Assembly: GCF_007676755.1 (NCBI RefSeq)
Contig: NZ_VEBK01000016.1
Coordinates: 1 to 64,000, forward strand
Origin: Bacillus sp. FJAT-22090
Lineage (GTDB): Bacteria; Bacillota; Bacilli; Bacillales_A; Planococcaceae
Direction: 5' to 3'
DNA: 64,000 bases
Part shown: one piece after another, positions 25,677 through 34,349 of the stretch
Position numbering within the stretch: the stretch's first letter is position 1
Layout of the letters: each line of letters opens with the position of its first letter
Program-made: the position numbers and the translations under genes
Notes under the pieces: generated by a model
What the model was told of the DNA's origin: nothing
What the model saw: only the letters and a program-made list of their open reading frames with translations
The model's database searches: none

Positions 25677-26239
25677 ATAAAATCATTCCTCGTTTCTTCA
25701 GCAATTTCTTCCGCTATCATTTGTAGATCATAAGCATCTATTACAAATAGCGAATAGTTTTCTTTCTCGGCATATTGTTCCGCCAGCTTCTTAATGAATT
25801 TAGGTGAACCTTCATTTTCTTCATCATATACAATAAGCATACCATCTGAATTTCGAATTAGAAATTTATTTTTCTCAACAAATTGCCACGGTGCCTCATA
25901 AGGCTTTTTTGTTAGGCTTGTGTCATAGTCAGCTTGAAATAATAAACTTCTATATTTTTCTTGTTTGAGTTCATTCCAATTTTTTTCTTGATCCAAGAAT
26001 GGAGTGATGATAGCGTATTTTAAATGAGGAAAAGTTTTTTTCATTTCTACTACTAATTCAGCTGTCCACATTTCTACACCTTGTTGTCCACTTAGTATAA
26101 CCCATTCTAATCCTTCATCTATTAATGTAAGCAATTGGTTTTTAATAGTTTGCTTAATAACTGGTATACCTGGATGTGTATCATTGAATATTCCTAATTC
26201 ATGTGCTTTATAACCCGTCACGAGTAATCGTTTAACCAT
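25673..26239 (-). CDS. ypsA: YpsA-family SLOG-domain protein
   Basis: 188 residues of the DUF1273/YpsA family. The N-terminus RLLVTGYKAHELGIF and the WVILSGQQGVEMWTAELV block form the SLOG nucleotide-binding site predicted to bind a nucleotide-derived ligand. In Bacillus subtilis YpsA has been linked to cell division and shape when overproduced. Here it is the first gene of a two-gene operon with a four-base overlap. ATG start; spacing to the CaiB gene terminator is about 80 bases. Confidence 0.9.
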   Translation of the reverse strand: MVKRLLVTGYKAHELGIFNDTHPGIPVIKQTIKNQLLTLIDEGLEWVILSGQQGVEMWTAELVVEMKKTFPHLKYAIITPFLDQEKNWNELKQEKYRSLLFQADYDTSLTKKPYEAPWQFVEKNKFLIRNSDGMLIVYDEENEGSPKFIKKLAEQYAEKENYSLFVIDAYDLQMIAEEIAEETRNDFI

Positions 26240-26320
26240 TTATATGACCTACTTTTATTTATATATAGCGTTAATCATATCACTATTCAAGCATCATTTA
26301 AATAAAAGGCACCGATCATA

Positions 26321-26348
26321 GAAAAAACCGAATGCATATGCAATCGGT
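26321..26348 (-). terminator. terminator of the S-box methionine operon
   Basis: On the minus strand ACCGATTGCAT pairs with ATGCATTCGGT (one mismatch) and is followed by TTTTTTC. It begins at the stop codon of the CoA transferase gene, marking the end of the six-gene transcript. Confidence 0.8.
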
Positions 26349-27541
26349 CAATGTTTCAATATACTGTTTGATAAGAAAGCGTCGATTTCGTCTTCAAAAT
26401 AACCTAATTCTAGTAGCACTTCTTTGTTATGCTGACCAAGAAGGGGAGCGGGGCTTTTAAATTGTCCAGGTGTTGCTGAAAATTTGGCAGGGAAGCCTAA
26501 TGTCTTCATAGCCCCAGCTACTGGATGTTCGTATTCTAAAATCATGCCTCTAGAAGCTATATGCTCATCAGCTAGTGTTTGTGCATAGGTATATATTGGA
26601 CCAGAAGGAATGCCATTTTTGTCTAACAGGTCAAGCCAATGGGAGGAGTCATTTTCTTTTAATACACTCTCCATTTCAATCTCTAGTTCATCGACGTGAA
26701 GAGCGCGCATACTGTTTGTTAAAAATCGGTCATCTTTTATCCATTCCGGTTTATGTACGACAGTTAAACAAAACTTTTCCCATAGTTTTTGATTGGCTGC
26801 ACCAATTAGTATAAAGCCATCTTTTGTTTTATAGCCTTGATACGGTGCAGAGACACGGTGAGCGGTTCCATTTCTACGAGGGACTTCACCTTTGCCGAAA
26901 TAAGCGGCCGCTTCCCATACTGTCCAGGCAAGTCCGGAATCTACTAGGGAAACGTCGATATATTGGCCGCTTCCTGACTTCAAACGATGAATATAGGCGG
27001 CTAAGATGGATTGAATTGCAGTTTGAGCGGCAGCGATATCGTGAATAGCAATTCCTACTTTAACCGGTTTTCCTTCTCGTTCGCCTGTCATATCGATTAG
27101 CCCGGAAAGTCCTTGCGCCATTATATCAAAGCCGCCTTTGTTCTTGTAAGGTCCAGTTTGGCCGTAACCTGAAATCGAGCAATAAATGATATAAGGATTA
27201 ATCGATTTTAATGTTTCATAGTCGATTCCTAGTTTTTTCGTAACCCCTGGGCGATAGTTCTCAATAAAAACGTCTGCCTCTTTAATTAGTTTATATAAGA
27301 TTTGTAAGCCTTCATCTGTTTTTAAATTTAGACAAATACCTCTTTTATTGCGATTTACCATCATATACATATAGCTTTCTTCATTAATATAAGGGCCCAT
27401 TGTTCTTGTATCGTCACCAAGTGGATACTTTTCTACTTTAACAACGTCGGCTCCCATATCCCCAAGAACCATCGTGCAGTATGGCCCAGCTAATACTTGA
27501 GATAAGTCAACTACTTTCATTCCTTTTAAAGCCTGTTCCAT
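26348..27541 (-). CDS. CaiB/BaiF-type class III CoA transferase
   Basis: 397 residues. The catalytic aspartate of the family aligns with Asp168 in GIAIHDIAAAQTA, and the CoA-binding and interlocked-dimer segments (LAGPYCTMVLGDMGADVVKVE, FIENYRPGVTKKLG, CSISGYGQTGPYKNKGGFD) are all present. Such enzymes move CoA between carboxylic acids, for example formyl-CoA/oxalate or carnitine derivatives. Last gene of the S-box-controlled operon, 27 bases after the hydroxy-acid oxidase. With the neighbouring crotonase it suggests an acyl-CoA step; the acid is unknown. Confidence 0.92.
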   Translation of the reverse strand: MEQALKGMKVVDLSQVLAGPYCTMVLGDMGADVVKVEKYPLGDDTRTMGPYINEESYMYMMVNRNKRGICLNLKTDEGLQILYKLIKEADVFIENYRPGVTKKLGIDYETLKSINPYIIYCSISGYGQTGPYKNKGGFDIMAQGLSGLIDMTGEREGKPVKVGIAIHDIAAAQTAIQSILAAYIHRLKSGSGQYIDVSLVDSGLAWTVWEAAAYFGKGEVPRRNGTAHRVSAPYQGYKTKDGFILIGAANQKLWEKFCLTVVHKPEWIKDDRFLTNSMRALHVDELEIEMESVLKENDSSHWLDLLDKNGIPSGPIYTYAQTLADEHIASRGMILEYEHPVAGAMKTLGFPAKFSATPGQFKSPAPLLGQHNKEVLLELGYFEDEIDAFLSNSILKH

Positions 27542-27568
27542 TAGACATGAACCACCTTTTTAAATACT

Positions 27569-28711
27569 CTATCCTTTTACAATTGTTAAATTACGTAATT
27601 CATTTAAATTACGTACTCCACTTAACGACATCGAAACCTTTGTCTCTTGTAAAAAGCTTTCTAGTACACGTTCTACACCCGCTTGACCACCTGCAGCTAA
27701 ACCCCATACGAAAGGTCGGCCAATACAAACTGCAGTTGCTCCAAGAGCCAACGCCTTCACCACGTCAGAACCACGTCGGATACCGCTATCAAATAACACT
27801 GGAATTTTACTGTTCACAGCTTCAACGATAGTAGGAAGTGCATCGATGCTCGCAATTACTCCATCTAATTGTCGACCTCCATGATTAGAAACAATGATTC
27901 CATCAATTCCTTTTTCAATAGCCAATTTCGCATCTTCTGGATGAAGGATACCTTTAATGAGAATAGGGAGGGAAGTTCTTTCTTTCAGCTCCGCTATATT
28001 GTCCCAGTTTAAAGTTGGATGATAAATATTTTCTACAATGCTATTAATAATAGCGTCTTCCTCTTGGTTTGGAAGGGAAGCCATAAATACGGGGTCAGAT
28101 ACATAATTTCCTTTTCCATATCCTTTTTTGAGGGGAGAGTACTGGTTCCGAACATCTTCTTCACGCCAACCAAGCATTACGGTATCAACTGTTAAAACAA
28201 TAGCTTCATAGCCAGCTTGTTCTGCCCTTTTCACCATACTAAAAGAAATTTCTTTATTTTGTGACCAATATAATTGAAACCACTTAGAGCTTCCAGGTGT
28301 TGCAGCTGTAATTTCTTCAATTGAGAAACTAGAAACAGTGCTTTGAATATATGGGAAATTGTATTTTGTAGCAGCTTTTGAAACTGCAATTTCGCCGTCT
28401 TCATGTGCAATTTTATTAACTCCAACTGGAGAAATGAAAAGAGGGTGGGGGTATGTACGCCCGAATATAGTAACTTCTGTATTCAATGTCGACACATCAT
28501 TTAAATACCTAGGAACAATCGAATACTTGGCAAATGAATCGATATTCTTATGATACGTTTCTTCGCCGCCTGCCGATGAACGAATGTATCCGTAAGGACC
28601 TGCTGCTAATTTGGCTTTGGCAGCTTGCTCTAATTCTTTAAAATTTATCGGAAACTTTTCTGTTGATTCGATGTTCTCTAACAATAAGTCATTACTCTTA
28701 ATACTCGTCAT
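27569..28711 (-). CDS. FMN-dependent alpha-hydroxy-acid oxidase
   Basis: 380-residue TIM-barrel flavoenzyme of the lactate oxidase / glycolate oxidase / LldD family. The active-site block SNHGGRQLDG supplies the catalytic His277 and Arg280; flavin contacts include LFISPVGVNK, QLYWSQNK, VLTVDTVMLGWRE, LIKGILHPEDA and the phosphate-binding GGRQ and LFDSGIRRGSDVVKALALGA segments. It oxidises an (S)-2-hydroxy acid to the 2-oxo acid. Placement downstream of methionine import genes under a SAM riboswitch makes 2-hydroxy-4-methylthiobutyrate an attractive but untested substrate. GGAG-type site, 13 bases from the crotonase gene. Confidence 0.92.
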   Translation of the reverse strand: MTSIKSNDLLLENIESTEKFPINFKELEQAAKAKLAAGPYGYIRSSAGGEETYHKNIDSFAKYSIVPRYLNDVSTLNTEVTIFGRTYPHPLFISPVGVNKIAHEDGEIAVSKAATKYNFPYIQSTVSSFSIEEITAATPGSSKWFQLYWSQNKEISFSMVKRAEQAGYEAIVLTVDTVMLGWREEDVRNQYSPLKKGYGKGNYVSDPVFMASLPNQEEDAIINSIVENIYHPTLNWDNIAELKERTSLPILIKGILHPEDAKLAIEKGIDGIIVSNHGGRQLDGVIASIDALPTIVEAVNSKIPVLFDSGIRRGSDVVKALALGATAVCIGRPFVWGLAAGGQAGVERVLESFLQETKVSMSLSGVRNLNELRNLTIVKG

Positions 28712-28724
28712 TTATTCTCACTCC

Positions 28725-29501
28725 TTAAGAAAAATTAGGCTTCCTTTTTTCTAAAAATGCCGCAATTCCTTCTTTATAATCATCAGAACTAAACGAATCT
28801 AATATAAGTTGTTCTATTTCTTCCGTTTCTTCATTTTCTCCATCGATAATAGACTGGATGACTTGTTTAATACCATTGTTGGCAATAGATGATTTTTGAA
28901 TTATTTGTTCTGCAAACTCTTTACATCTTTCTTCGATTTCATGTTCTGAATATACGTAGTCGATTAAGCCAATTTCTTTTCCTTCTTCCGCTTGTATCAA
29001 TTTAGCTGTATATAATAATTCTTTTGCTTTGGATGGTCCGATTAAATTTACTAAACGCTTCGTGCTCGTTAAATTGTAAATAATTCCTATATTAGCTGCT
29101 GTGATGCCAAGCTTACTTCCTGCTGTAGCAAATCTAAAGTCACAAGAGTTGGCTAATTCTAGACCCCCGCCAATTGCAAGTGTTTTAATAAGCGCAATTG
29201 TAGGCTTTGGAAAACGATACAGTTTTTCAATGGATTTCAGCGTTGCGTCATTATACTCTTTTGCTTTTTGAGCGGAAAAACGGTTTTCAAGAAATTCGGA
29301 AATGTCTGCCCCGGAAGAGAAGGCAGTTTCATCCACACCTTTTAATATAAGTACTTTCGTATGTTGGTCCGACTCTAGCGTTTCTAAAATTTCACCTAAT
29401 TGCTTAAACATAGCGAGAGAAAACGAATTTTTCTTTTCCGCTCGATTGAAAATGAGAGTAGCGATGGCACCATTTTTTTCTACATATAAATCGTTTGTCA
29501 T
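28725..29501 (-). CDS. crotonase-family enoyl-CoA hydratase/isomerase
   Basis: 258 residues with the crotonase core: oxyanion-hole segment AFSSGADISEFL and IGGGLELANSCDFRFA, whose Glu matches the first catalytic glutamate. The usual second region PE..LG..PGAGGTQ is replaced by ITAANIGIIYNLTSTKRLV, so the second catalytic glutamate of classical hydratases is missing. This points to an isomerase, lyase or thioesterase variant. It begins 14 bases beyond metI in the same direction with no terminator between. Confidence 0.9.
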   Translation of the reverse strand: MTNDLYVEKNGAIATLIFNRAEKKNSFSLAMFKQLGEILETLESDQHTKVLILKGVDETAFSSGADISEFLENRFSAQKAKEYNDATLKSIEKLYRFPKPTIALIKTLAIGGGLELANSCDFRFATAGSKLGITAANIGIIYNLTSTKRLVNLIGPSKAKELLYTAKLIQAEEGKEIGLIDYVYSEHEIEERCKEFAEQIIQKSSIANNGIKQVIQSIIDGENEETEEIEQLILDSFSSDDYKEGIAAFLEKRKPNFS

Positions 29502-29515
29502 AAAATAACCTCCTA

Positions 29516-30187
29516 CTAGTCTTTCTTCAATTTTGCTGCTAGTCTATTTCCGATGGATTGAATACTTTGCACGAGGATGATTAGGATGAAGACAGTTGCA
29601 TACATGACGTCTACTTCGTATCGTAAATGTCCGAAACGATATGCTAAATCTCCAAGTCCACCAGCTCCAACCATACCTGCCATCGCGGTTGCTCCTATTA
29701 AGCTCACAGTAGAAATTGTTAATCCTAAAATTATGGAAGGGCGTGCTTCGCGTAATAGTACATGCCAAATGATGGCGGGTGTACTAATTCCCATAGCTGT
29801 GTAAGCTTCTACAACTCCATTTTCAACTTCTAGAAGTGCAGACTCCATTAACCGTGCAATATAGGGGGCTGTATAAATAACTAATGGAACAATAACTCCT
29901 TTTACGCCAATCGTCGTTCCAACAATAGACTTTGTAAACGGTAAAATGAAAAATAGTAAAATAATAAATGGGATAGATCGTACGATATTTATAATTAAAT
30001 TGGTGACTTGATATAAAAATTTATTTTGCAATGCTTGCCCTGGTCTAGTTAGAACGATTAGTATCCCAAGTGGTATTCCGATTAAAACAGCGAAAAATAA
30101 TGAAATACCCACCATTTGAAATGTTTCAACTACTGATTTGCCAATGATCGGTAACCATTGCTCTGTGAATTGTTCGAATCTATTCAT
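29516..30187 (-). CDS. metI: methionine ABC transporter permease MetI
   Basis: 223-residue integral membrane permease with five predicted helices. The cytoplasmic coupling loop is VVEAYTAMGISTPAIIWHVLLREARPSIILG. It shares a four-base overlap with metN and works with it and MetQ to import methionine (and often its derivatives) across the cell membrane. Part of the S-box operon. Confidence 0.95.
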   Translation of the reverse strand: MNRFEQFTEQWLPIIGKSVVETFQMVGISLFFAVLIGIPLGILIVLTRPGQALQNKFLYQVTNLIINIVRSIPFIILLFFILPFTKSIVGTTIGVKGVIVPLVIYTAPYIARLMESALLEVENGVVEAYTAMGISTPAIIWHVLLREARPSIILGLTISTVSLIGATAMAGMVGAGGLGDLAYRFGHLRYEVDVMYATVFILIILVQSIQSIGNRLAAKLKKD

Positions 30188-31203
30188 GATTGCCCCTCCA
30201 ATTCCTCGGTGCCCACGCCATGTTCATCCAAAAACCGGAGTGCAGCGTGTACTTGGTCTTTCTCTCCAATTAGATGGATAACAATATTTCCTACAATTCC
30301 ATTTTTTAGCTCTATAATATTGGCTGTTAAAATATTTGGTTGTACATTAAACTTTTTGCTTACTTCTGCTAAAAGTGGTTTTCCTGTACTTTCCCCAACA
30401 AATGTTAAGCGTGTCACAGCACCGGTAACATTTAATTGGGAGATCAATGTAGCAGACAAATTTCGCTGACTGATCGTATTTAAAAATTTCTTCGTCGTTG
30501 GATGACTTGGGTTAGTAAATAGATTGATCGCATTGTTTTGTTCGACTACTTCACCGTTTTCCATCACATATACATGATCGCAAATCTTTTGAATAACATT
30601 CATCTCATGGGTGATAAGCAATATGGTAATTCCTAGCTCTCTATTAATCTTTAATAAAAGATCTAAAATAGAGTCTGTTGTCTCTGGGTCAAGAGCACTT
30701 GTAGCTTCGTCACTTAATAATACTTCTGGTTCTTGAGCAAGTGCCCTTGCGATTGCAACCCGTTGCTTTTGACCTCCAGATAACTGACTAGGGTAGTTTC
30801 GATGCTTATCAGTCAATCCTACAATTCCTAAATATTTATCTACTCTTTTTTTCACTTCTGCTTTGTTGTAACCGAGAAGCCTAAGGGGAATGGCGATATT
30901 ATCGTAAACAGTAGCTGTTTTTAATAAGTTAAAGCCTTGAAAAATCATTCCGATTTTGTTTCGTGCTTCTCGTAACTTTGGTAAGGGTAGGGAAGTGGTC
31001 TCTACTCCATTTATGTATACTTTACCTTCTGTAGGTTTTTCAAGTAAATTTACACAGCGAATGAGCGTACTTTTACCGGCACCACTGTATCCGATAACTC
31101 CATGAATTTCTCCTTTTTTTACATGGATATTGACATTATTTACAGCCTTTACTTTCCCGCTTTTACTAGCAAATTCTTTCGATATATTTTCCAATACAAT
31201 CAT
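30184..31203 (-). CDS. metN: methionine ABC transporter ATPase MetN
   Basis: 339 residues. Walker A GYSGAGKST (about 38-46), signature LSGGQKQRVAIARAL, Walker B LLSDEATSALDP and the switch ITHEMNVI. The C-terminal NIL domain (about 262-339) is the methionine-sensing trans-inhibition module of MetN-type ATPases. The gene is second in the operon and starts 57 bases after metQ, across a palindromic hairpin that may weaken its expression relative to metQ. Confidence 0.96.
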   Translation of the reverse strand: MIVLENISKEFASKSGKVKAVNNVNIHVKKGEIHGVIGYSGAGKSTLIRCVNLLEKPTEGKVYINGVETTSLPLPKLREARNKIGMIFQGFNLLKTATVYDNIAIPLRLLGYNKAEVKKRVDKYLGIVGLTDKHRNYPSQLSGGQKQRVAIARALAQEPEVLLSDEATSALDPETTDSILDLLLKINRELGITILLITHEMNVIQKICDHVYVMENGEVVEQNNAINLFTNPSHPTTKKFLNTISQRNLSATLISQLNVTGAVTRLTFVGESTGKPLLAEVSKKFNVQPNILTANIIELKNGIVGNIVIHLIGEKDQVHAALRFLDEHGVGTEELEGQS

Positions 31204-31226
31204 GCTTTATCTTCCTTTCTAAAGAA

Positions 31227-31250
31227 AACGTTACCGATGTCGGTAACGTT
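31227..31250 (-). promoter_or_regulatory. intercistronic hairpin between metQ and metN
   Basis: AACGTTACCGA and TCGGTAACGTT form a perfect 11-bp stem around a two-base centre, followed on the minus strand by TTTTCTTT. It could be a leaky terminator or a 3'-end stabiliser that raises the amount of binding protein over ATPase. Confidence 0.7.
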
Positions 31251-31260
31251 CTCAAAATCT

Positions 31261-32082
31261 TTACTCATCCCAGCTAGGTAGTACGGAGCCTTGAAATTCT
31301 TCTTCGATGAATTGTTTTACTTCTTCTGATTGATAAGCTTTAACAAATTTTTGAATCGTTGGATCGTCTTTGTTTTCCGCACGAACGACGATATAGTTTA
31401 CATATGGCGACTTAGATGATTCTAGTAAAATAGAATCTTCTTTAGGATTGATCCCAGCATCTAATGCAAAGTTCGTGTTAATTGCCGCAGCATCCACTTC
31501 ACTTAGTTGTTTCGGAATTTGTGCAGCTTCTAACTCAATAAACTTTAAGTTTTTCGGATTTTCCTCAATGTCGTAAATAGAAGCAGTTTCTCGCTTATCT
31601 TCTTTAATTTTGATATAGCCATTTTCTTCTAAAATATATAAGGCACGTGCTCCATTTGTGGGGTCATTCGGTAAGCCGAAAGTTGCTCCATCTGGTAGTT
31701 CATCAACTGATTTATATTTTTCGGAGTAGATACCCATAGGATTCAATATTGTTTTTCCCACCGGCACTAGGTCAGTTCCATGGTCTTCGTTGAAAGTATC
31801 TAGGAATGGTCCATGCTGATAGCTGTTTGCATCTAAGTCCTTTTCAGCTAGTGCTGTGTTTGGAAGTATGTAATCAGAGAACACTTTTATGTCGATTTCT
31901 AGCCCATCCTTTGCCGCTACTTCAGCCGCTTTTTCTACGATTTGCTCGTGAGGTCCTGCGGTAACGCCTACAACTAATTTTTTCTCGTTTAATGCCTTGT
32001 CACCTTCACTAGAGCTATCTCCACACGCCGCAAGAGTCCCCGCCAATAGTACGCTTGATAATAATAAACCAAATTTTTTCAT
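31261..32082 (-). CDS. metQ: methionine-binding lipoprotein MetQ
   Basis: 273-residue NLPA-family substrate-binding lipoprotein. A signal peptide ends in the lipobox LAAC, giving lipidated Cys20. The mature part holds VVGVTAGPHEQIVEKAAEVAAKDG and YQHGPFLDTFNEDHG, typical of MetQ. It captures methionine outside the membrane and passes it to MetI/MetN. First gene of the operon, directly downstream of the S-box riboswitch and its terminator; ATG follows AGGAGGAAGT. Confidence 0.96.
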   Translation of the reverse strand: MKKFGLLLSSVLLAGTLAACGDSSSEGDKALNEKKLVVGVTAGPHEQIVEKAAEVAAKDGLEIDIKVFSDYILPNTALAEKDLDANSYQHGPFLDTFNEDHGTDLVPVGKTILNPMGIYSEKYKSVDELPDGATFGLPNDPTNGARALYILEENGYIKIKEDKRETASIYDIEENPKNLKFIELEAAQIPKQLSEVDAAAINTNFALDAGINPKEDSILLESSKSPYVNYIVVRAENKDDPTIQKFVKAYQSEEVKQFIEEEFQGSVLPSWDE

Positions 32083-32123
32083 TTTTACTTCCTCCTAATA
32101 ATTATTAGGAATGTTGAATAAAT

Positions 32124-32155
32124 ATAAAAGCCTCTCTTTCAAAAGAAAGAGAGGC
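32124..32155 (-). terminator. riboswitch-controlled (regulated) terminator
   Basis: On the minus strand GCCTCTCTTTC pairs with GAAAGAGAGGC, loop TTTT, followed by TTTTAT. The 5' arm (CCTCTCTT-like) can compete with the AGAGAGGA region at the 3' end of the S-box aptamer, the expected switching element. Confidence 0.88.
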
Positions 32156-32174
32156 GCATAATAAAATCAAGGGT

Positions 32175-32291
32175 CCTCTCTTATCTTTCAAAACAAATGT
32201 TTTGCAGGATTTAGCACCTTTCTACATAAAAGATATGTAGATGGTTGCCGAGCTTCAACGGGCCAGTCCCTCAGCTACTCTTGATAAGAGA
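32175..32291 (-). ncRNA. S-box (SAM-I) riboswitch of the met operon
   Basis: The minus strand carries the full S-box signature: P1 5' strand TCTTATCAAGAG, the block AGCTGAGGGACTGGCCC, then TTGAAGC..CGGCAACC, a P3-type hairpin (CTACATATC..TATGTAG), AAGGTGCTAAATCCTGC, and the P1 3' strand GATAAGAGAGG. High S-adenosylmethionine should stabilise the aptamer and allow the terminator at 32155-32124 to form, turning off metQNI and the three downstream genes. Confidence 0.96.
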
Positions 32292-32329
32292 TATAAGCTA
32301 TTTAATTTTTCATCAGTTCCATAAGAGAT

Positions 32330-32358
32330 AATTTACTATATCAATTTATTAAAGTCAA
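32330..32358 (-). promoter_or_regulatory. promoter of the S-box operon
   Basis: TTGACT (32358-32353) and TAAATT (32335-32330) are separated by 17 bases on the minus strand, about 40 bases before the aptamer. Confidence 0.55.
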
Positions 32359-32440
32359 TAAGTTTTTTCTAATTGAAATTTTCTGTGGATATAGTTTAAA
32401 GTGTTTATAAACAAATAATTATGCAGGGATGATGATTTTT

Positions 32441-32947
32441 ATGTCAGCAGTAAGAGTAAATTACGCAACGGGGAAGCTTGGGAAAACAATAGGTGCTCGA
32501 TTATTGTATGGGACGGATTTGCTAGAAGGAATCGAACAGATATGTGAAGAAAATAATATGGAATATGCAACCATCATAAGTTGTTTTGGAAGTTTTCAAC
32601 GAAGTGGCTTTGTCTATTTGGTACCTAATGATAAGTCAATAATTGGAGTGGGTTATAACGATATAATCGTAAAGGAAGGTCCAATCGAATTTTTGCAGGG
32701 CACAGGAGTTATTTGTAAAAGGGAAGGGGAGTACGAAACCCATTTTCATGGTACAATGTGTGACCAAAAAGGAAATATTTTCGGTGGTCATTTTATAAAA
32801 GGAGAGAATCCAGTGATTACGGTTGATTTAGTTTTAGCAGAAGTGACTGGAATGGAGTTTCATCGTAAGTTCGATGGGGAAACAGGGGCAAATCAGTTCT
32901 ATCCGATAGAAATAAATGCTTTGGTACAAAAAAAGATAGTGAAATAA
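32441..32947 (+). CDS. PPC/DUF296-domain protein
   Basis: 168 residues from ATG 32441, seven bases after GGATGAT; two ATG codons (32429, 32432) lie upstream in frame. A single PPC (plant and prokaryote conserved, DUF296) domain: KLGKTIGARLLYGTDLLEGIEQICEENNM at the start, HFHGTMCDQKGNIFGGHFIKG with histidines that usually bind zinc, and a C-terminal VLAEVTGMEFHRKFDGETG. Bacterial members are cytoplasmic trimers of unclear function, often annotated as DNA-binding by analogy to plant AHL proteins. Monocistronic. Confidence 0.85.
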   Translation: MSAVRVNYATGKLGKTIGARLLYGTDLLEGIEQICEENNMEYATIISCFGSFQRSGFVYLVPNDKSIIGVGYNDIIVKEGPIEFLQGTGVICKREGEYETHFHGTMCDQKGNIFGGHFIKGENPVITVDLVLAEVTGMEFHRKFDGETGANQFYPIEINALVQKKIVK

Positions 32948-32948
32948 G

Positions 32949-32984
32949 AAAAGGTGATCCAAAATGTCTTGGATCACCTTTTTC
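32949..32984 (+). terminator. terminator of the PPC-domain gene
   Basis: An AAAAGGTGATCCAA/TTGGATCACCTTTTT stem lies right after the stop codon. Confidence 0.9.
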
Positions 32985-33063
32985 TAAAAGATAGTTCTAA
33001 ATAACAAGCCGTCATCCCATCAAAAGCCATTCTTAAAAGTAAAATTGGCATTAACCTACTTTG

Positions 33064-34227
33064 TTAGAATAATTCTAGTTTTTTAATACGCTCAATAGCC
33101 TCGATTAATCTATGTTCATCCACAAGTAAACCAACTCGAACATAACCCTCACCATATTTTCCAAATCCATTACCAGCTGCAACAGCAACATCTGCTTTTG
33201 CTAACAGTAAATCTGCAAATTCTTCACTAGAATATCCCTTAGCAACGGGTAACCAAGCAAAAAAAGATCCTTTTGGTGCGGTTACTTGCCACCCAATTTT
33301 TGTACAGGCTTGAACTAATGCTTTTCTTCTCCGATCATACAACGAAACAAGCTCATCTACACATTGTTGGCTATCATTAAGTGCAGCAGTGGCTGCAGCT
33401 TGAACAGCAGGGAAGAGACTTACAAAAAGGTGATCTTGAATAATGTTAATAGCCTCAATCATTTTAGTGTTTCCTACTGCAAAACCTACTCGCCAGCCGG
33501 CCATATTATATGTTTTCGACAGAGTATACATTTCCACTCCAACCTCTTTTGCACCTTCTACTTGTAAGAAGCTTATAGGTCTTACTCCATCAAATCCTAT
33601 TGCTCCATAAGCAAAATCATGAACAATTGCAATATCCGATTCTTTTGCTAGATGAATAGTTTCTTCAAAAAAAGCTTTTGTAGCAATAGCGCCTGTTGGG
33701 TTATTTGGATAATTCAAATACATCATTTTAGCTGCTCGTTTTTGTTCTGCCGTTAATTTGGTGTAATCCGGTAAATACTCATTTTCTTCTAGAAGTGGCA
33801 TTGTATCGAATCGGACATTTGCTAGTCCAGCGCCAGATAAGTAATCAGGGTATCCTGGATCTGGAAGTAGCATTAATTCATGTTCATTCATCATGGCAAG
33901 CGGCAATTCTACTAAACCTATTTTTGTTCCGAACATAATCGCTACTTCTGTATTTGGATCGATATCAACATTATATTCTCTTTTATAAAAGTCAGCAGCA
34001 GCTTGCTTTAAATCATTTGTTCCTCTGAAAGGAGAATATTTATGCGTTTGCGGATTGGCTGCGGCATCTTGTAACGCTTTCACTATATGTTCGGGGGTGG
34101 CCTGGTCAGGATTTCCTTGTCCTAAATTGATGACATCTCTTCCTTCCGAAACCGCAATTGCTACTTTTTTAACGAGAGATGCAAAAAATTGCGTTGGTAG
34201 ATTTTTTAGTCGATTTGAAAAGTCCAT
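33064..34227 (-). CDS. mtnE: PLP-dependent class I aminotransferase, MtnE-like
   Basis: 387 residues from ATG 34227, which follows AGAGGT; the frame runs 40 codons further without a binding site. The order of blocks (NLPTQFFASLVKKV, VINLGQGNPDQATPEHIV, DPGYPDYLSG, LNYPNNPTGA, VHDFAYGAIGF, and the PLP lysine in YTLSKTYNMAGWRVGFAVGN) closely follows the Bacillus MtnE (YkrV) transaminase as I remember it, which converts 4-methylthio-2-oxobutyrate to methionine in the salvage pathway. A related aminotransferase of other specificity is possible. No S-box precedes it. It ends convergent with the PPC-domain gene. Confidence 0.8.
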   Translation of the reverse strand: MDFSNRLKNLPTQFFASLVKKVAIAVSEGRDVINLGQGNPDQATPEHIVKALQDAAANPQTHKYSPFRGTNDLKQAAADFYKREYNVDIDPNTEVAIMFGTKIGLVELPLAMMNEHELMLLPDPGYPDYLSGAGLANVRFDTMPLLEENEYLPDYTKLTAEQKRAAKMMYLNYPNNPTGAIATKAFFEETIHLAKESDIAIVHDFAYGAIGFDGVRPISFLQVEGAKEVGVEMYTLSKTYNMAGWRVGFAVGNTKMIEAINIIQDHLFVSLFPAVQAAATAALNDSQQCVDELVSLYDRRRKALVQACTKIGWQVTAPKGSFFAWLPVAKGYSSEEFADLLLAKADVAVAAGNGFGKYGEGYVRVGLLVDEHRLIEAIERIKKLELF

Positions 34228-34349
34228 GTAAAATACCTCTTTTTCATAATAGTTGCATATATTAGTCAATTTTTTTATTCTACCATAAATACACAGCTTG
34301 TCTATACCATGATAATACAGGCTTTTCTCGTATATCACGACATACAATA

